From NCBI GenBank assembly GCA_950097015.1, contig CATNEN010000001.1, positions 13,227,501 through 13,291,500 of the forward strand: a DNA stretch of 64,000 nucleotides, in the 5' to 3' direction. The notes beneath the pieces were generated by a model that saw only the letters and a program-made list of their open reading frames with translations, was not told where the DNA came from and ran no database searches. Position 1 is the stretch's first letter; every line of letters starts with the position of its first letter. The DNA comes from Macrostomum hystrix. Its lineage: Eukaryota; Platyhelminthes; Macrostomidae. The position numbers and the translations under genes are program-made. This document shows, piece after piece, positions 24,826 through 37,224 of the stretch.

Positions 24826-27800
24826 TTAACAATGAGGGCTATCAACTTGTTAAACAGTTAATTAATTGCGCGGTTAGAAAACCTTAGTCTAACCTAGCGG
24901 AGTATTTTTGAACAGCAATCGTGATTTATATATGCTGTCTTTAGCTATTGCCCAAGCGTGAGAGTATTCCTCCTTTTGTTCCCCAGATCCCATTCTTGCC
25001 GCGTCATCCTAGCTGCTACCACTCCGGTAGTCATAGTGACGGGGTGGCGGGCAGAGCAGGCTGCAAGGTGAGGGAAGAGGAATTATGTACTGCAGGTGTG
25101 CAGCATAGAATTAAGCGTCCTCTTTGATTTCTAATGGCTTAGAAAAGTACACGCATAACTGGCGTTACCATAGTGACGGTCCGGTGTTTCACGTATTCAG
25201 ATTCTGTTAGTTCGCGTTCTGGCAACTGTGAAAATACAAATTAATTGCATCATAAAAAGCGGATGCTTATGCACACACAGTGCTTCTCTTTGTCGTCAGC
25301 TATAGTTCTCTAAATATATGCAAATGCAATCGATGGCATAGCAATTAGGTCATTGATCGTAATTGATAAGTTTAAAAAAAGTACGACTAATGAGTCTGTT
25401 TTTTAGTGCAAATTTAACTTAAGATGTCTTTATTGCAGATAACTTATTGTGCTTTTACATTCACGGCAATAACGCTGCATGTATAAAGCATTATATTGTA
25501 AGTGTATCTAACGAAAGTTGCGATAAACAGTAAAATATTATGCAGATGCAGGTAAGCCACTTTTTACGAATCAAATATCTCTTGAACCTATATTTAGCCG
25601 GATAAGGCTTTCTCCACATTTCGTCAGTTTTTTTTTCAATGAAAATCACATTTTTTACTTCAAAATACGTTTTTCAGGAATTTCGGTTAAGTTTATTATT
25701 TTGGGATCACATTTTGGGCTCAACATGCGTCCTCACAATAAGCCTATTTAATTTTAGTCCGGTTATCACTTCTTATAAGCTCATAAATATTCACTTACTC
25801 ATCAACTTATTATATTCAGTTATCGGTTACCAGACGAAAATTACAAGGGTGAAAGGACCATTAGTAGCACGTATATTCGTATACTCTAGAAGTCCTTTGA
25901 ATTACAAAATATAATTCTATATAAAAAGTGGTATCTGATGTTCGGTTCTTCTCCAAAGACAAGAGCTTACAATTTACTCTAATGTTTTTATTTCATTTTT
26001 TGCTAAAAAGTATATACAGCTCCACATGTTTTGTGTTTACGAAAAAACGATTTTTTATGTAAGTTTTGTTTTATCCTTCTAAAAGTGGTGTGATTTTTCT
26101 TTTGCGTAAATTTAATATCAATCGAACGATATATTTTTATGAAACAAGTAGTTTGTCAACAGTTAATTTTTCGTTGTTTATGTTCATAAAGTTGCTTAAA
26201 ATATCGTGTGAAAATATTTCTTTGACGTGATTTTTCTTGCCCAAAGTTGTTTTTCTGGGTATTAGCTGGTCACAATGTCATGTAAGTTCTCATTTAATGC
26301 CTGTACTTATGTCTGTACCTGTATCAATTTTTTAAACTTAAGCCTTTAGGATCAGCTAAAAGGTTTTCACTATCTTTTGAACATTAACGCATATGTTATT
26401 CGTTTCGAGCTTATTAATGTAGTTTATGTACTGTATCCTTTGTGTTTTTATAATATCAATATTGACCTAACTTTTGAGATTTTTGTAATTCAATCTATAG
26501 AACACATTATTTATGTCACTTTATGCAAAGTATGATCTGTAATCCACAAACAAATTGCAGTATTTGGCGTTCCAAAAGATTTATGTAGTTTATGGATTAA
26601 CAGAAATTAGCTTAGCAGATAAAAAATTACCAACAAGAAAAGAAATACATTTTTTGATACTTTGAATCATATGTTCAGTAGACTATAAGATAAATTAAGG
26701 CTTCAACAACAATGACTCGTAAATTTGTTAATTGACTATAATCTGCCACAAAACGCTGAGCGCAAAACAACTCCTTAACTATTATAAGTCAACATTCCAC
26801 ATTTATTAAAGCTCCAGTGCAGCCAACCTCAAATCAAAAATGGGGTGGGGCAGGTGGGATAGGCTGACTGATGGACTTGAGTACATATACAGTACAAAAG
26901 AGAGAAAAGCCTTCACAACATCCTGATATTTTGTTACTTTTTCATTTAATATTTGATTCTACAAAAATCACATCACATGCATAATTACCATAGTCTAGAT
27001 TATATTAGGTACATGCAAGAAAGAAAATATGAAAAATAACACTCCAATTTTAGAACTTTTTTATTGCATGCCAACATGGCATGCAAAATATGAACATCAG
27101 GACAAAAATAATAATTTTAATTTGTAAAATACATTATATATATTTCAATTAAAAATGTATTTAGCTGTATTTTTTGTCTAATTTATAAAGAAAGAATGTT
27201 TGTATAACTAAAATAACATGTTGTAGTCTTACAAAATCTAATGATTGATATGCTATATAGTAAAGTATATAACTATAGTTCTTGAGTGTTTTACACTGTT
27301 GTTGATATTTTACTAATACAATTCACTACTATTAGATGTTGATAATGCATCTAACTAAGAGCTTTGCACAATTAATCTCTTTTTATAAATAGAAACAAAA
27401 TTAAATTGTGATTATAAAATGTAAAGCATAGATGTGCAACCTTCCAAATCTTAGCCGGCTGTGCAACTTAGTTTTTGCTCTATTTATGACTTGATGTAAA
27501 GTATTACTTAGCCAATAAGCCTTCACAAATCCAATAGCCAATAGCCATCTTAGGCAATTAGCATTTAATATATCAATTTTAAAAGTAGATTGTTTAATAA
27601 TGTTTAGGGACAAGTTCACTACAAGCCAAGTCAAGTCAATCAAAATCACCATCAGAATATGTGACTACATTTTCTCATAGTAGTATCTTGAGTCTTTCAC
27701 TGATTTTATCACAATACAGAATAAAAAGAAGCCAAGCACATTGGGTTGACATTGTTCATGAGCTGCAACAGTAAGAAGTCCAGACATTCAAGGGACAATG

Positions 27801-27983
27801 TCTGCCATTTCAAACCTGGGCTCTGAGGTCTTGCTGCACCCACCCTACTTGCAAGAACTTGCTTTTAATGACTTTTTGCCACCAACAGTAGTGTATAGGC
27901 CACAGCATCTGCTATCAGTCAGTACTAAGAAGTTAGATGACTACAAGTTTTGACATTAATTCATTGTTCAACTACTTCTTGGC
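24826..27983. other. AT-rich intergenic region between divergent genes
   Basis: About 3.2 kb between the start of the Ly6-like gene (minus) and SREBP (plus). No gene is supported; small frames such as 25639-25914 have AT-rich composition only. Two direct copies of CATAGTGACGG (25032-25042 and 25169-25179) and a near-perfect palindrome at 27064-27086 are the only structured elements noticed. Both promoters must lie here. Confidence 0.5.
27064..27086. promoter_or_regulatory. 23-bp inverted repeat upstream of SREBP
   Basis: TTGCATGCCA, spacer ACA, then TGGCATGCAA: two perfect 10-bp arms. It lies about 0.9 kb upstream of the SREBP start codon. It could be a dimeric transcription-factor site; the two CATG cores recall p53-family half sites, but the flanking bases do not fit that consensus well. 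The factor is unknown. Confidence 0.3.
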
Positions 27984-30900
27984 ATGTATCAATTTACCGA
28001 AAACCCTGTCACAGACCATCTGGATGACATCCTGAGTGACCTGCAGGCTGATGGCCTCGCTCCGCTGCCAGACTTGGACCTGATGTCTGGCATTGTGTCT
28101 GATGCCGATCCATTGTTAGACGACTCCTTTGTGCAGCAAATCATTGGCGAATATGACAGCTTCGTGCCCAGTATGCTAGACTCATCTGGGCCAGCCATTC
28201 CAACATCTGTGCACCAGGCTGCGGAACTTGGCTTGTATCAGCAGCAGCAGCAGCACCAGCCTGAGCTCAAGTCTGAGCCAGCCCAGCGCTTTAACGTCCT
28301 AGAAACTTTGCTGAGGAATCCAGCCCCGGGTCCTGTGGTGACACCGGCTCCTCCGGCTGTGCTGACTGCCGCCTCCACTGTGTCCAGCTCGACTGCTGCT
28401 GGCGTGTCACAGTCCAGTGTAGCCTCAGTGACGGCCACTGATAAACTGATTGCATTGCTGCTGCAACAACGAGAGGATGCCACTAGGCGTGAAAATCTCA
28501 TCAACCGCTTGGTGCGTCAGGTTTGCCAGGAGCAGCAGCAGCGAAGGCCAGGAAGTGTTCAACAGCCTCCGGTGGCTGAAGAATTGGCTGCGGCATTTCG
28601 CGAACTGTCCACAGCTCAGCTGGAACAGCTGGCTAGCGGCAGTTTGCAGATAATGCTACCAAATGCGCAACACACTGTTGTGCCATCCACTGCTGCTGCT
28701 GCTGCGCTTACTACTGCGGCTAGTAGTATAATTGTGTCTCATCCGCAGCTGCCACAGCCACCGGCTGTGTCCACTAGTATGTTCAAGGTGAGCCGAATTC
28801 AGTAAAGATAGATCTATAGAATCAGATAGTAGATCTAGGGAATGACGCAGTAGATCTAGGGAATGACGCAGTAGATCTAGGGAATGACGCAGTAGATCTA
28901 GGGAATGACACAGCAGATCTAGGGAATGACGCAGTAGATCTAGGGAATGACACAGCAGATCTAGGGAATGATGCAGTAGATCTAGGGAATGACACAGTAG
29001 ATCTAGGGAATGACGCAGTAGATCTAGGGAATGACACAGCAGATGTAGGGAATGACGCAGTAGATCTAGGGAATGACACAGTAGATCTAGGGAATGACAC
29101 AGTAGATCTAGGGAATGACACAGTAGATCTAGGGAATGACACAGTAGATCTAAAGAATGACACAGCAGATCTAGGGAATGACGCAGCAGATCTTGGGAAA
29201 TCGGTGCATGAATCTTTGCTTCCTAAGTTAAGAAATCCTTGCTTGGTGGACCGACAGGTCGAGCGTCTGTCGCCAGCTCTGTCAACTGCCTCGCCGACAT
29301 TGCCGACGCAGCCAGCGCAGCAGCAGCAGCAGCAGCAGCCCCCCGTGATGATTTCCACATCGTCTTTGTCGTCGCGTAAAGAGAATTTGTCTATTTCAGC
29401 TTCAGCATCAGCGGGGCCCGCATTCGACGAATTCAATGACGAAGATCTGGACGATGAAGACGAAGACGGCGATGGCGGCATGCCGATGGACCAGGATGCC
29501 GGAACTGGCGGCGGCACAGCGGGCCGACGCTCCGGTGGCGGCGGCGTCGGTCGAAAATCTTCGCACACGGTGATTGAGAAGAAGTACCGACAGAGCATCA
29601 ACAACAAAATCGATGAGCTGAGAAGGATGCTCGTCGGCCGCGACGGGAAGGTTCGTGAATGCCCGCCCTGCGACTTGGGGACTCTAGAAGGCTGGAAAGG
29701 GTAGCTTGGGGGAGTGTAAAGATTAGTTTATGGGAGAACGAGTCGTTTATGAGACAAATAGAGAGAGGTATGGTAAGTATAATTGTGGAGAGTAGAAGTA
29801 GGTTGGAGGGAAAGAGTAGTTTGGGGAATAAAGAGTAGGTTGGGGTGAAAGAGTAGGTTGGGGGGAAATAGTAGGTTGGGGGGAAATAGTAGGTCGGGAA
29901 TAAAGAGTAGGTTGGGGAAGAAACAGTAGGTTGGGGAAGAAACAGTAGGTTGGGGAAGAAAGAGTAGGTTGGGGAAGAAACAGTAGGTTGGGGAAGAAAG
30001 AGTAGGTTGGGGAAGAAACAGTAGGTTGGGGAAGAAAGAGTAGGTTGGGGGAAAACAGTAGGTTAGGGAATAAAGAGTAGATTGGGGAATAAAGAGTAGG
30101 TTGGGGGAAAAGAGTAGGTTGGGGAATAAAGAGTAGGTTGGGGGAAAAGAGTAGGTTGGGGGAAAAGAGTAGGTTGGGGAATAAAGAGTAGGTTGGGGGA
30201 AAAGAGTAGGTTGGGGAAGAAACATTAGGTTGGGGAATAAAGAGTAGGTTGGGGAAGAAACAGTAGGTTGGGAAAGAAAGAGTAGGTTGGGAAAGAAACA
30301 TTAGGTTGGGGAAGAAACAGTAGGTTGGGGAAGAAACAGTAGGTTGGGAAAGAAAGAGTAGGTTGGGAAAGAAACATTAGGTTGGGGAAGAAAGAGTAGG
30401 TTGGGGAATAAAGAGTAGATTGGGGAATAAAGAGTAGGTTGGGGGAAAAGAGTAGGTTGGGGAATAAAGAGTAGGTTGGGGGAAAAGAGTAGGTTGGGGA
30501 AGAAACATTAGGTTGGGGAAGAAAGAGTAGGTTGGGGAATAAAGAGTAGGTTGGGGGAAAATAGTAGGTTAGGGAATAAAGAGTAGGTTGGGGAAGAAAG
30601 AGTAGGTTGGGGAATAAAGAGTTGGTTGGGGAAGAAACATAAGGTTGGGGAATAAAGAGTAGGTTGGGGAAGAAAGAGCAGTTTGGGGAATAAAGAGTAA
30701 GTTGGGGGGAAAAGAGATGCTTGGGGACATAAAAAATGACTTGCGGGATAAATAGTAGCTTATAGGGGAGAGGTTGGTAGGGAGAAAAAGTAGGTTATAT
30801 GGAAGAAATAGTTAGGTTAGGCGCGAAATTAGCTTGTAGAATATAGAGTAGGTGGGGCAAGAAATTAGCTTGTAGAATATAGAGTAGGTGGGGCAAGAAA

Positions 30901-33900
30901 TTAGCTTGTAGAATATAGAGTAGGTGGGGCAAGAAAGAATAGCGAGAGGAAAAAGTAAGTGAGAGTAGTTAATAAGGAACAGTATTAAGATGCAGTGTTT
31001 CACAACGCTTTCATCACTTCGCAAACAGCTGAGCAAGAGCCTTGTTCTGAAGCGAACCATCGACCGCATTCACCATCTGGAGCGGGAAAACGAAAGCCTG
31101 CGGCGCCAGCTGGGCAAGACTGCCGGCAGCGGAGGCGGCTTCTACATGAGGGAGCGAGGTCAGGCCCGCCAAGATTATTTCTCTCATTCTTGTCTCCCAC
31201 GCGTGTCCCACTATCCAATCTGATATCTGTGCGCGATGCCGCTGACTCAAACGCCTCTTAAACCCCCGCAGACTCGTCCGTATCCGGTGGCGGTCTGTCT
31301 CCAGGCGCATTCGAAGATGTTGTCAGCGGCAGCGGCAACGGATCTGACTCGCCAACCAGCCTGCCCAGTCCCTGCGGTGGCGGCAGCAGCGTCGGCTCCA
31401 CCCTGGTGCAGCTGCTGCAGCAGTCTGGGGTGGCTGCGCAATCGGCGCAGTTCCAACAGCAGCAACAGTTGTCAACTGCAGTTCGCTGCACAATGATGCT
31501 GACCGCATGCTGTTTCCTATTCCTACTGAACCCTCTGCAGCTGGGCGCCAACTGGCTGTCCGGAGTGTCGCCCGGCATCAGCGGCGGCATCAGTGGCGGC
31601 GGCGGTCGCTCGTTGAAAAGTGTCGATAGCGTCGTCGGCGGCATTGACGGAGCCGGCAGCAGCTGGTGGTGGCTGAGCACCCTAGCGAACTGTGCCATCC
31701 TGCTGTTCCTGGGCTGCCGGTACAGTCCACTGCCCAGCACCGTGCGCCGCTGCGAACACCCGAAGAAGCACGCTGCTCGCCTGCTGGCATTCGAACGCTG
31801 CTGCCGACTGGCCGATGACGACATCCGGGCTGGCAGCTGGGAACGGGCCTGGAGCCGACTGCGCACCTGCCTAGTGCTGCTGCATCGTCCGCTGCCTGTT
31901 AGCGCTCTGGACTGGGCTGCACAGATTGTTTGGCACCTGGCACTGGCTGCCTGTCTGCAGGTGTGCTCGCTGGTGAGTAGCCCTAATGCTATGCACTACT
32001 TACTGTGAGCAGAATGCACTATTGTGGGTAGTTTGTAATGCTGTGAGTAGTTTTATCATGCGCTGCCGTGAGTAGTATGTACTCTTTAAGTAGCATGCGC
32101 TACTGTAAGTTGTTTGTCCTACTGTGAACAGCATGCAGTACTGTGATTTGTTTATACTTTTTTAATAAATATGTACCTCTGTAGGTAGCATGTACTTCTG
32201 TAGGTAGCATGTACTTCTGTAGGTAGCATGTACTTCTGTAGGTAGCATGTACCTCTGTTGGTAGCATGTACTTCTGTAGGTAGCATGTACTTCTGTAGGT
32301 AGCATGTACTTCTGTAGGTAGCATGTACTTCTGTCGGTAACATGTACTTTTGTTTATGTAAGTATCGTGGACTTCTGCGAGTAGCATTCATTTCCTCATT
32401 GCCTCACCAGTTGCCGCTCAGCCTGCCCGTGTCTGAGCAGCAGCGCCAGCTCGCAGCTCTGGCAGCACTGACCTACAGCCGCCTGCTGCAACTCCAGCTG
32501 TCTGTTGGCGACTCCAACGCCAACTCCAACATGGACCTGTGGCACCTGCGAGCCCTGCTGCTGAACTGCTCAAATTTCCTGGGTCTCGCGGGACCCACCG
32601 CGGATGCCGCACTGCCTGTTAACGAGCGTATCCGCCTGCTGGCCACAATGGGCATCGCAGCCAGGAGGGTCGGCCTGCCATCCGTGCTGGCCGCGCGCTT
32701 CTACCGTCGGGCAGCTCGGCTAGCATCTACCTGCGGCAGCGAAGCCTGGCTGGCCACACCTCAGGGCGCTGCCTTCCTGGCTGAGTACAGGCCTGGCGGT
32801 CCGCTGCCACAGTCACATCGCACAGACGACACGGTCTATTCCACTCCGGGCTGCGCTGCCAGGCCGTTGGACAGGGCTCGCTCCGTGTTCGCCGAGAGCC
32901 TTCTGGAGGCTGCCATGGAGGATCTGGTGCTGGCAGCTCCTAGTGCAGCCAGCTGCATCGGCAAGACCACCGGACTGTGCCAGGTATGAGGCTGTGAACT
33001 GTCTGTCTACTGTCAGTAGTTTTGCAAGATAATTACACCTGCTTTTGTGTCTTAGTATTGGTTGCCCCTAAAAGGGCCGTTTTAGTGGAAAAACTCTCTT
33101 TCTTTCTTATACGCTATATTGTAGGCTGATCAGTACGCGCTTTTCTTGCAACTGATTTGCTTGGCTGCTCGTTAATAATAATTGCAGGACAGCCAATGGC
33201 ACATCAATCGGGGACACTAGACCCACAGCCTGGGTTGAGGCAATTCTGCCCATGTGTAGGGTTTTTAAGGTTTTATTAAATATAAAAATACTCATATGCG
33301 TGATCTCGCGATTATATCCAAGCAATATAACAGTTACAAAGCCGACTCAATCATCGGCACGCAGAGCCTGTTCTCAGCTATCGATCCTGCGGCCTCCTGG
33401 TGGGCCGGCTTGGCCCGCCTCGCAGCCGCCTGGCGCAGCGATGATGGCGGAGCCGCCTCCGCTGCGCCGCTGTCGCCCCTGCCCGCCGGCTTGCTCTCAG
33501 ACCGTCTAGCAGCCTCGCTGACTCTGGCTGCCAGTGCTCATCGAGCTGCCGTGGTCGGCTCACCTGCACCCGCATCTGATAGACCGGATGAGGCCGTCAT
33601 TTCGTCCACTAGTCTGGAGTCAGCTGAGACAGCTGCCAATATGGCTTCCGCTGGACTGCGGGAGCTTCTGACGGCTGACAGGCTAGGTGGCGGCGGCCAG
33701 CAGCAGCAGTTGCGCTGGATGACTCAGGTGAGTTCATGTCCCACCAGCCTACTGCCAGTAGCTTAACAGCTCATGTGAGTTCATGTCCCACCAGCCTACT
33801 GCCAGTAGCTTAACAGCTCATGTGAGTTCATGTCCCACCAGCCTACTGCCAGTAGCTTAACAGCTCATGTGAGTTCATGTCCCACCAGCCTACTGCCAGT

Positions 33901-34467
33901 AGCTTAACAGCTCGTGTGAGTTCATGTCCCACCAGCGTACTGCCAGTAGCTTAACAGCTCATGTGAGTTCATGTCCCACCAGCCTACTGCCAGTAGCTTA
34001 ACAGCTCAAGTGATTTCATGTCCCACCTTCATACTGCTAGTCGCAAATTAAAACTAGTCTAAAATCCCATTTCACCTAAAATGCCTCAATCGCAGGCCTG
34101 GTGCCTCGTCGGTCTCGACTGGCTTCTGTCGGCTCGCACTGTCATCGCCCAGCAGCAGCCGGGCATCTCCGCCGACAGTCGGCGCCACCAGCTCTCCGCC
34201 TTCCAGTCGGACTTGCGCCTGGTCCGTGAATCGGTGCAGCGCATTGGCGCCGATCCGCGCCGCTGGCTGGCGGCTCACGAAGCCGCCCTGCGCCTCCTGT
34301 GCGGCGCGAACCCGATCTCCGCCGGCTGCTGCCTGCGGCAAGCCGAAGCTGCTGGGGCCTCCAGCGACTCGGCCGCAATGCCGGCTGAACGAAAGGTGCG
34401 CCTCGTCAAGCAGCTACTGAACTGGCAGCAGCGGCTGACGATGCAGCAGGCCGGACTTGACCGCTGA
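27984..34467 (+). CDS. SREBP: Sterol regulatory element-binding protein (SREBP)
   Basis: Seven-exon model: 27984-28787, 29258-29650, 31029-31158, 31272-31972, 32411-32983, 33365-33727 (acceptor at 33323 also keeps frame) and 34096-34467. It gives about 1111 residues, close to vertebrate SREBPs. The acidic N terminus (DDILSDLQ, DPLLDDSF) fits an activation domain. The bHLH-zip lies at about residues 368-430 and has the SREBP-specific tyrosine (VIEKKYRQSINNKI), which allows binding to sterol regulatory elements as well as E-boxes. Two membrane segments follow, near 514-534 (with the NP pair used in site-2 cleavage) and 574-591. The lumenal loop carries RSLK at 555-558, a candidate site-1 protease site. 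The C-terminal regulatory domain (DPAASWWAGL; FQSDLRLVRESVQR) would bind SCAP. Donors are GTGAGC, GTTCGT (weak), GTCAGG, GTGAGT, GTATGA and GTGAGT. Confidence 0.93.
28832..29209. repeat. 21-bp minisatellite in SREBP intron 1, 18 copies
   Basis: The unit is GATCTAGGGAATGACGCAGTA with variants (ACACAG, AGCA). The 21-bp spacing is exact across all 18 units. One plus-strand frame is open throughout (D-L-G-N-D-[A/T]-[V/A]) and is the same frame as exon 2. The minus strand is also open (FPRSTVS). Confidence 0.95.
29811..30715. repeat. 18/19-bp minisatellite in SREBP intron 2
   Basis: Units are AGTAGGTTGGGGAAGAAAC, AGTAGGTTGGGGAATAAAG and AGTAGGTTGGGGGAAAAG, about 48 copies of mixed type. The plus (transcribed) strand is G-rich with GGGG in almost every unit. 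Confidence 0.94.
30822..30935. repeat. 36-bp tandem repeat, about three copies
   Basis: The unit contains GAAATTAGCTTGTAGAATAT and AGAGTAGGTGGGGCAA. It lies at the 3' end of SREBP intron 2, and the AGTAGGTGGGG part echoes the preceding array. Confidence 0.85.
32166..32350. repeat. 19-bp minisatellite in SREBP intron 4
   Basis: About nine copies of GTAGGTAGCATGTACTTCT. It ends about 60 bp before the exon 5 acceptor. Confidence 0.92.
33176..33252. repeat. Dispersed repeat, copy 2 (SREBP intron 5)
   Basis: Matches 3068-3150 (CAATGGCACATCA, TAGACCCA, GAGGCAATTCTGCCC). Both copies have the same orientation and both lie in introns. Confidence 0.6.
33728..34010. repeat. 47-bp tandem repeat containing the exon 6 splice donor, six copies
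   Basis: Units start at 33728, 33775, 33822, 33869, 33916 and 33963, each opening with GTGAGTTCATGTCCC. A degenerate seventh starts near 34010. The first GTGAGT is the SREBP exon 6 donor (CAG|GTGAGT); the others follow CAT or CGT. Confidence 0.95.
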
Positions 34468-34504
34468 CGGCTGCTAACTTTACTGACTGGCTGCTAATGG
34501 TTCT

Positions 34505-36614
34505 GCTTGATGCATTGATCAGGTTGATTGACTGACTTGATGCATTGATCAGGTTGATTGACTGACTTGGTGCATTGATCAGGTTGATTGACTGACTTGA
34601 TGCATTGATCAGGTTGATTGACTGACTTGATGCATTGATCTGGTTGATTGAGTGACTTGATGCATTGATCAGGTTGATTGACTGACTTGATGCATTGATC
34701 AGGTTGATTGACTGACTTGGTGCATTGATCAGGTTGATTGACTGACTTGAAGCATTGATCAGGTTGATTGACTGACTTGGTGCATTGATCAGGTTGATTG
34801 ACCTACTTGATGCATTGATCAGGTTGATTGACTGACTTGGTGCATTGATCAGGTTGATTGACTGACTTGATGCATTGATCAGGTTGATTGACTGACTTGA
34901 TGCATTGATCTGGTTGATTGAGTGACTTGATGCATTGATCAGGTTGATTGACTGACTTGGTGCATTGATCAGGTTGATTGACTGACTTGATGCATTGATC
35001 AGGTTGATTGACTGACTTGATGCATTGATCTGGTTGATTGAGTGACTTGATGCATTGATCAGGTTGATTGACTGACTTGATGCATTGATCAGGTTGATTG
35101 ACTGACTTGGTGCATTGATCAGGTTGATTGACTGACTTGAAGCATTGATCAGGTTGATTGACTGACTTGGTGCATTGATCAGGTTGATTGACCTACTTGA
35201 TGCATTGATCAGGTTGATTGACTGACTTGATGCATTGATCAGGTTGATTGACTGACTTGATGCATTGATCAGGTTGATTGACTGACTTGATGCATTGATC
35301 AGGTTGATTGACTGACTTGGTGCATTGATCAGGTTGCTTGACTGACTTGATGCATTGATCAGGTTGATTGACTGACTTGATGCATTGATCAGGTTGATTG
35401 ACCTACTTCATGCATTGATCAGGTTGATTGACTGACTTGATGCATTGATCTGGTTGATTGAGTGACTTGATGCATTGATCTGGTTGATTGACTGACTTGG
35501 TGCATTGATCTGGTTGATTGACTGACTTGATGCATTGATCAGGTTGATTGACTGACTTGATGCATTGATCTGGTTGATTGACTGACTTGATGCATTGATC
35601 TGGTTGATTGACTGACTTGGTGCATTGATCTGGTTGATTGACTGACTTGATGCATTGATCTGGTTGATTGACTGACTTGGTGCATTGATCTGGTTGATTG
35701 ACTGACTTGATGCATTGATCTGGTTGATTGACTGACTTGATGCATTGATCTGGTTGATTGACTGACTTGATGCATTGATCAGGTTGATTGACTGACTTGA
35801 TGCATTGATCTGGTTGATTGACTGACTTGATGCATTGATCTGGTTGATTGACCTACTTCATGCATTGATCAGGTTGATTGACTGACTTGGTGCATTGATC
35901 TGGTTGATTGACTGACTTGATGCATTGATCTGGTTGATTGACTGACTTGGTGCATTGATCTGGTTGATTGACTGACTTGATGCATTGATCTGGTTGATTG
36001 ACTGACTTGATGCATTGATCAGGTTGATTGACTGACTTGATGCATTGATCTGGTTGATTGACTGACTTGATGCATTGATCAGGTTGATTGACTGACTTGA
36101 TGCATTGATCTGGTTGATTGACTGACTTGGTGCATTGATCAGGTTGATTGACCTACTTCATGCATTGATCAGGTTGATTGACTGACTTGGTGCATTGATC
36201 TGGTTGATTGACTGACTTGATGCATTGATCAGGTTGATTGAGTGACTTGATGCATTGATCAGGTTGATTGACTGACTTGATGCATTGATCAGGTTGATTG
36301 AGTGACTTGATGCATTGATCTGGTTGATTGACTGACTTGATGCATTGATCTGGTTGATTGACTGACTTGATGCATCGATCTGGTTGATTGAGTGACTTGA
36401 TGCATTGATCTGGTTGATTGAGTGACTTGATGCATTGATCTGGTTGATTGAGTGACTTGATGCATTGATCAGGTTGATTGACTGACTTGATGCATTGATC
36501 TGGTTGATTGACTGACTTGATGCATTGATCTGGTTGATTGACTGACTTGATGCATTGATCAGGTTGATTGACTGACTTGATGCATTGATCTGGTTGATTG
36601 AGTGACTTGATGCA
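34505..36614. repeat. 30-bp minisatellite downstream of SREBP, about 70 copies
   Basis: The unit includes GACTTGATGCATTGATC and AGGTTGATTGACT. It starts about 40 bp after the SREBP stop and keeps an exact 30-bp period. Point variants (TTGG, AAGCATTG, CTACTT, GATCTGG) repeat with a 390-bp offset (34751 and 35141). The left part carries mostly GATCAGG and the right part mostly GATCTGG. Confidence 0.97.
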
Positions 36615-37224
36615 GAGTACTCTGCCAGTCGCTTTGTTTTTTACGCTAATCTATTGAGTTTGAGCACACTGACAGTTAATTGAGTCCATCACGTGACCTC
36701 ATGTTTTGAGTTGTTTATTTTGACTAATTCTCCCTCACTCACTTAGCTCGTGATTGCGTATCTTTTGTTTGTGGCTAACTCGACTCAAACTATTCTTGCA
36801 GTGGCTCACAAACGCTGGTAGTCTAGCCCTCTTTTAGCTAGATAATGTGAGTAGATTTCACTTGCTTGTTTTTGTGTTTTGTTATGGGCAGCTGCAACTT
36901 CCCATTTCTGAAACTGCTGATGCAGAATTATCCCAAACCATTAATTATCCCTGATTCGCAAAAGTTCTTACTGTTAATTTGTTATTATTTAGGTTTTTTC
37001 AGTTAAAATGTTTTAACTGTTTTAAAATGTTTTTTGTGTTGTTGCTTCTCTGCCGCCCCGTATTTAGCCTGCGACTCCAAAATCAGCACTCAATAAATTA
37101 TTCAGGACTGACAGGATTGGCAAACTAGTATGATTATATGAGGTGGTTGCCACCGCCACCTCTGAGACTAATGTACACTCACTAGTGGTGACCTTGAGCC
37201 AGCTGTGCCAAAGAGTGCTCTTTA
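36615..37224. other. Unique spacer between two arrays
   Basis: No gene supported. AATAAA at 37092-37097 is the first clear polyadenylation signal I see after the SREBP stop, so the SREBP 3' UTR might extend across the 30-bp array. An earlier weak signal is also possible. Confidence 0.4.

Noticed and set aside
28788-28819. 32-bp intron joining SREBP exon 1 to the in-frame 21-bp array
   Set aside because: The phase fits, but 32 bp is too short for a normal spliceosomal intron. The longer intron to 29258 also keeps phase and has a better acceptor.
28822-29607. 261-codon minus-strand frame (FPRSTVS repeats)
   Set aside because: Antisense to the SREBP intron 1 array and exon 2. The plus-strand exons have clear family identity.
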